Below are positions 62,230 to 64,000 of a DNA stretch of 64,000 nt, piece after piece. Each line of letters starts with the position of its first letter. Within the stretch, counting starts at the first letter, position 1. This stretch comes from Anaerolineales bacterium (lineage in GTDB: Bacteria; Chloroflexota; Anaerolineae; Anaerolineales; Villigracilaceae): the NCBI GenBank assembly GCA_016932715.1, contig JAFGCG010000158.1:1-64000 (forward strand). Reading direction: 5' to 3'. The position numbers and the translations under genes are program-made. Under the pieces are notes generated by a model that saw only the letters and a list, made by a program, of their open reading frames with translations, was not told the origin of the DNA and made no database searches.

Positions 62230-63273
62230 ATGAAACGACCATCTCAAGCTGATGTCGCTCGATTAGCAGGGGTTTCAAGGGTGACGGTTTCTTATGTGGT
62301 GAATAACCAAACGGATGGGTGGATACACATTTCTGAAGAGACTCGCCAGCGGGTGCAGGATGCCATCGCAAAGCTGGGCTATGTGCCAGATGCCAGCGCC
62401 CGGGCGCTGCGGTCGGGCAGCACAAAAACGATCGGTCTCATCATACCGGACATTCATAATCCCCATTTTTGGCAGGTTGCCGATGGCGTAGAACAGGAAG
62501 CCGACGCGGCCGGTTACCACATTCTGCTCTCCAGCATTCCCCCCGAAAACAAATTTGCCGAGGATATTTTCAAGAGCCTGTCAAACCGACGCATTGATGG
62601 GCTGGTGATGATACCGAGTTTTATTTACCAATCGGATGAAGCCCAGAAAACACTGGCGCATCTGCTCGAGCGGCGCTTCCCAATTGTGGGAATGATGGCC
62701 GAGCGCGGGGATATGTTTCGCAATATCGATCGGGTAATATCGGATTATCGAGACATAACAGTGGATGCAATGACGCACTTGCTGTCATTGGGGCACCAGC
62801 GCATCGGATTCATCTTTGGTATCGCCGTGCCCAATTTGGGGACAGATCGCCTGTTCGCCTACCAGGACAGTTTACGAGCTGCAGGATTGCCGGTCGATCC
62901 CGGCTTGGTTGTTGAATGCGGACCAACCATCGAAGATAGTTATCAGGCTGCCCTGCAATTGCTTGAATTGCCTTCTCGCCCGACAGCCTTGCTGGCGATT
63001 AATGATTTGCTGGCCGTTGGCGCGCTGCGGGCAATCAAAGATCTAGGACTGGATGTGCCTCGAGATGTTTCTTTGTTTGGCTATGATGATATGCCTATGT
63101 CAAAATATCTCGTCCCTCGGTTAAGTACTGCTTCTAAAGATGGGGAAAAAATGGGACGGGAAGCAGTCCGGCTATTGTTAGCCCGCTTGCAAGACCCTGA
63201 CCGGCCGCCCCAGCAAGTCAAGCTTCCAGCACGCTTGATCCTTCGTGAGTCCACCGGACCAGCCCCTTTTTGA
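62230..63273 (+). CDS. LacI family transcriptional regulator
   Basis: A 347-residue LacI/GalR regulator. The helix-turn-helix is [21 protein letters not shown] (5-25) and the hinge helix [13 protein letters not shown]. The periplasmic-binding-protein-like sensor has [66 protein letters not shown] and [16 protein letters not shown]. The effector is probably a sugar released from the glycans processed by the upstream GH5 and GH78 enzymes. Its promoter contains a palindromic site. It precedes a sugar ABC permease gene. Confidence 0.93.
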   Translation: MKRPSQADVARLAGVSRVTVSYVVNNQTDGWIHISEETRQRVQDAIAKLGYVPDASARALRSGSTKTIGLIIPDIHNPHFWQVADGVEQEADAAGYHILLSSIPPENKFAEDIFKSLSNRRIDGLVMIPSFIYQSDEAQKTLAHLLERRFPIVGMMAERGDMFRNIDRVISDYRDITVDAMTHLLSLGHQRIGFIFGIAVPNLGTDRLFAYQDSLRAAGLPVDPGLVVECGPTIEDSYQAALQLLELPSRPTALLAINDLLAVGALRAIKDLGLDVPRDVSLFGYDDMPMSKYLVPRLSTASKDGEKMGREAVRLLLARLQDPDRPPQQVKLPARLILRESTGPAPF

Positions 63274-63514
63274 CAATATCGGTATGAGCAGCATTGAATG
63301 CGCTAAGGAGATGCGGATGGTTTGATCTTGTGGACGGTAGTTTCCAAAAGAGCGTTTCGCACAAGGCACGCGCTTGAAAGAGAGATTATTGCCGATTTAA
63401 CTGAAAAGCCCTCTACGATAGCAAACCGCGTATGTCCTGGTATGCACGGATACGGCCTGAAGTGGTCCTCTCCTGGCAGGAAATCCAAAGGTGCGCGCTG
63501 CGAGCATTGAAGCC

Positions 63515-64000
63515 ATGACCAAGACATCGACCAGATTATTCACGGGAAGCAATTTCTTTATGAGCAAAATGTCGGGTATCGTCAAGTTTATCAGGCGTAA
63601 CGGCGCTGCCTATTTGTTCATCACGCCGTGGCTCCTGGGTTTCTTCGTACTTACGGTGTACCCGATGGTGTACTCGCTGTGGCTTGGTTTCACGGATTAT
63701 GACTTCACCAAGCCCGATGCGACGCAATGGATCTGGTTTGGGAATTATCTAAAAATGTTTGGGGCAGTGTTCAATCTGTCCCAGTTCACCGCCTCCACGG
63801 GCGAGGTGATGCGCGTGGACCCGTACTACCTGAAATCGCTGTCCGTGACGTTTATCTATGTATTCGTGTCTGTGCCGCTGAAGCTGATCTTCGCCCTCGC
63901 GGTGGCAATGCTGCTGAATCAGAAACTGCGGGGGGTGCCGTTCTACCGCGCCGTGTACTATATCCCCACCCTCCTCGGCGGCTCGGTGGCCATCGCAGTG
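63515..64000 (+). CDS. Sugar ABC transporter permease (MalF/UgpA type), cut by window end
   Basis: The frame is open to the right edge (162 codons seen). The start is ATG 63515 or ATG 63560; the latter has GGGAAG about 10 bases upstream. It reads AAYLFITPWLLGFFVLTVYPMVYSLWLGF (first helix, about 30-55), DYDFTKPDATQWIWFGNYLKMF, then SLSVTFIYVFVSVPLKLIFALAVAMLLNQ and GVPFYRAVYYIPTLLGGSVAIA. This is the usual N-terminal half of carbohydrate-importer permeases. No binding-protein gene precedes it, so that gene is probably downstream or elsewhere. Confidence 0.9.
   Translation, partial: MTKTSTRLFTGSNFFMSKMSGIVKFIRRNGAAYLFITPWLLGFFVLTVYPMVYSLWLGFTDYDFTKPDATQWIWFGNYLKMFGAVFNLSQFTASTGEVMRVDPYYLKSLSVTFIYVFVSVPLKLIFALAVAMLLNQKLRGVPFYRAVYYIPTLLGGSVAIAV

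Overview
The window looks like a chromosomal segment of a Chloroflexota bacterium, probably class Anaerolineae (Anaerolineales). This is an inference from gene content: a fused molybdenum hydroxylase, a CBS-domain pyrophosphatase, an AOR/SCP2 pair, a BTAD regulator, and a large extracellular contractile injection system (eCIS) locus with DUF4157 proteins. Many intergenic palindromic repeats of the kind common in such genomes support it. Most of the sequence is GC-rich. AT-richer pockets (the DUF559 gene, the GNAT gene, the LacI promoter region) stand out.

Layout. 1-12.4 kb is a mixed metabolic region on the + strand: the end of a REP-associated transposase, an orphan CcrM-like DNA methylase overlapping an M16C peptidase, a DUF559 endonuclease-like gene, a fused xanthine-dehydrogenase-type molybdenum hydroxylase, a CBS-regulated family II pyrophosphatase, a MazG-like protein, an XdhC-type maturation factor, and an SPFH protein with a DNA-binding tail. 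12.5-18.4 kb holds Nnr (metabolite repair), a GNAT-RidA-PhzF group, and a minus-strand AOR/SCP2 pair. 18.6-22.1 kb is an amino-acid ABC importer with a DDAH-like amidinohydrolase, suggesting use of methylated arginines. Then come tRNA-Leu(GAG), plsX, a NERD-like membrane protein, a GT39-like glycosyltransferase and a possible structured RNA.

26.1-56.1 kb is the centrepiece: about 30 kb, all on the minus strand, with many 1-8 bp gene overlaps. Reading from its 5' end (56.1 kb) it encodes a small protein, tail sheath, tail tube, a T4 hub-chaperone-like protein, a disordered protein, a Pvc16-type cap, a AAA+ ATPase, a small protein, three DUF4157 proteins, a CIS tube/LysM adaptor, a LysM protein, a gpD-like hub, a gp5/VgrG-like spike, a PAAR-like tip, gp25, two J-type baseplate proteins, a tail-I-like protein, a DUF6519 beta-helix protein, a transthyretin-like protein and a fourth DUF4157 protein. 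There are no capsid, terminase, portal or integrase genes, so this is an eCIS and not a prophage. The DUF4157 proteins have different C-termini and are the best cargo candidates. Just upstream, on the same strand but behind its own terminator, lies a SARP-like BTAD regulator. Its likely operator, two heptamers with 11-bp period 8 bp from a -10-like box, sits at the head of the eCIS operon.

57.6-64 kb is a plant-polysaccharide-type sugar locus: a GH5 and a GH78 enzyme without signal peptides, a LacI regulator with a consensus promoter followed by a perfect palindromic operator, and the start of a sugar ABC permease cut by the window end.
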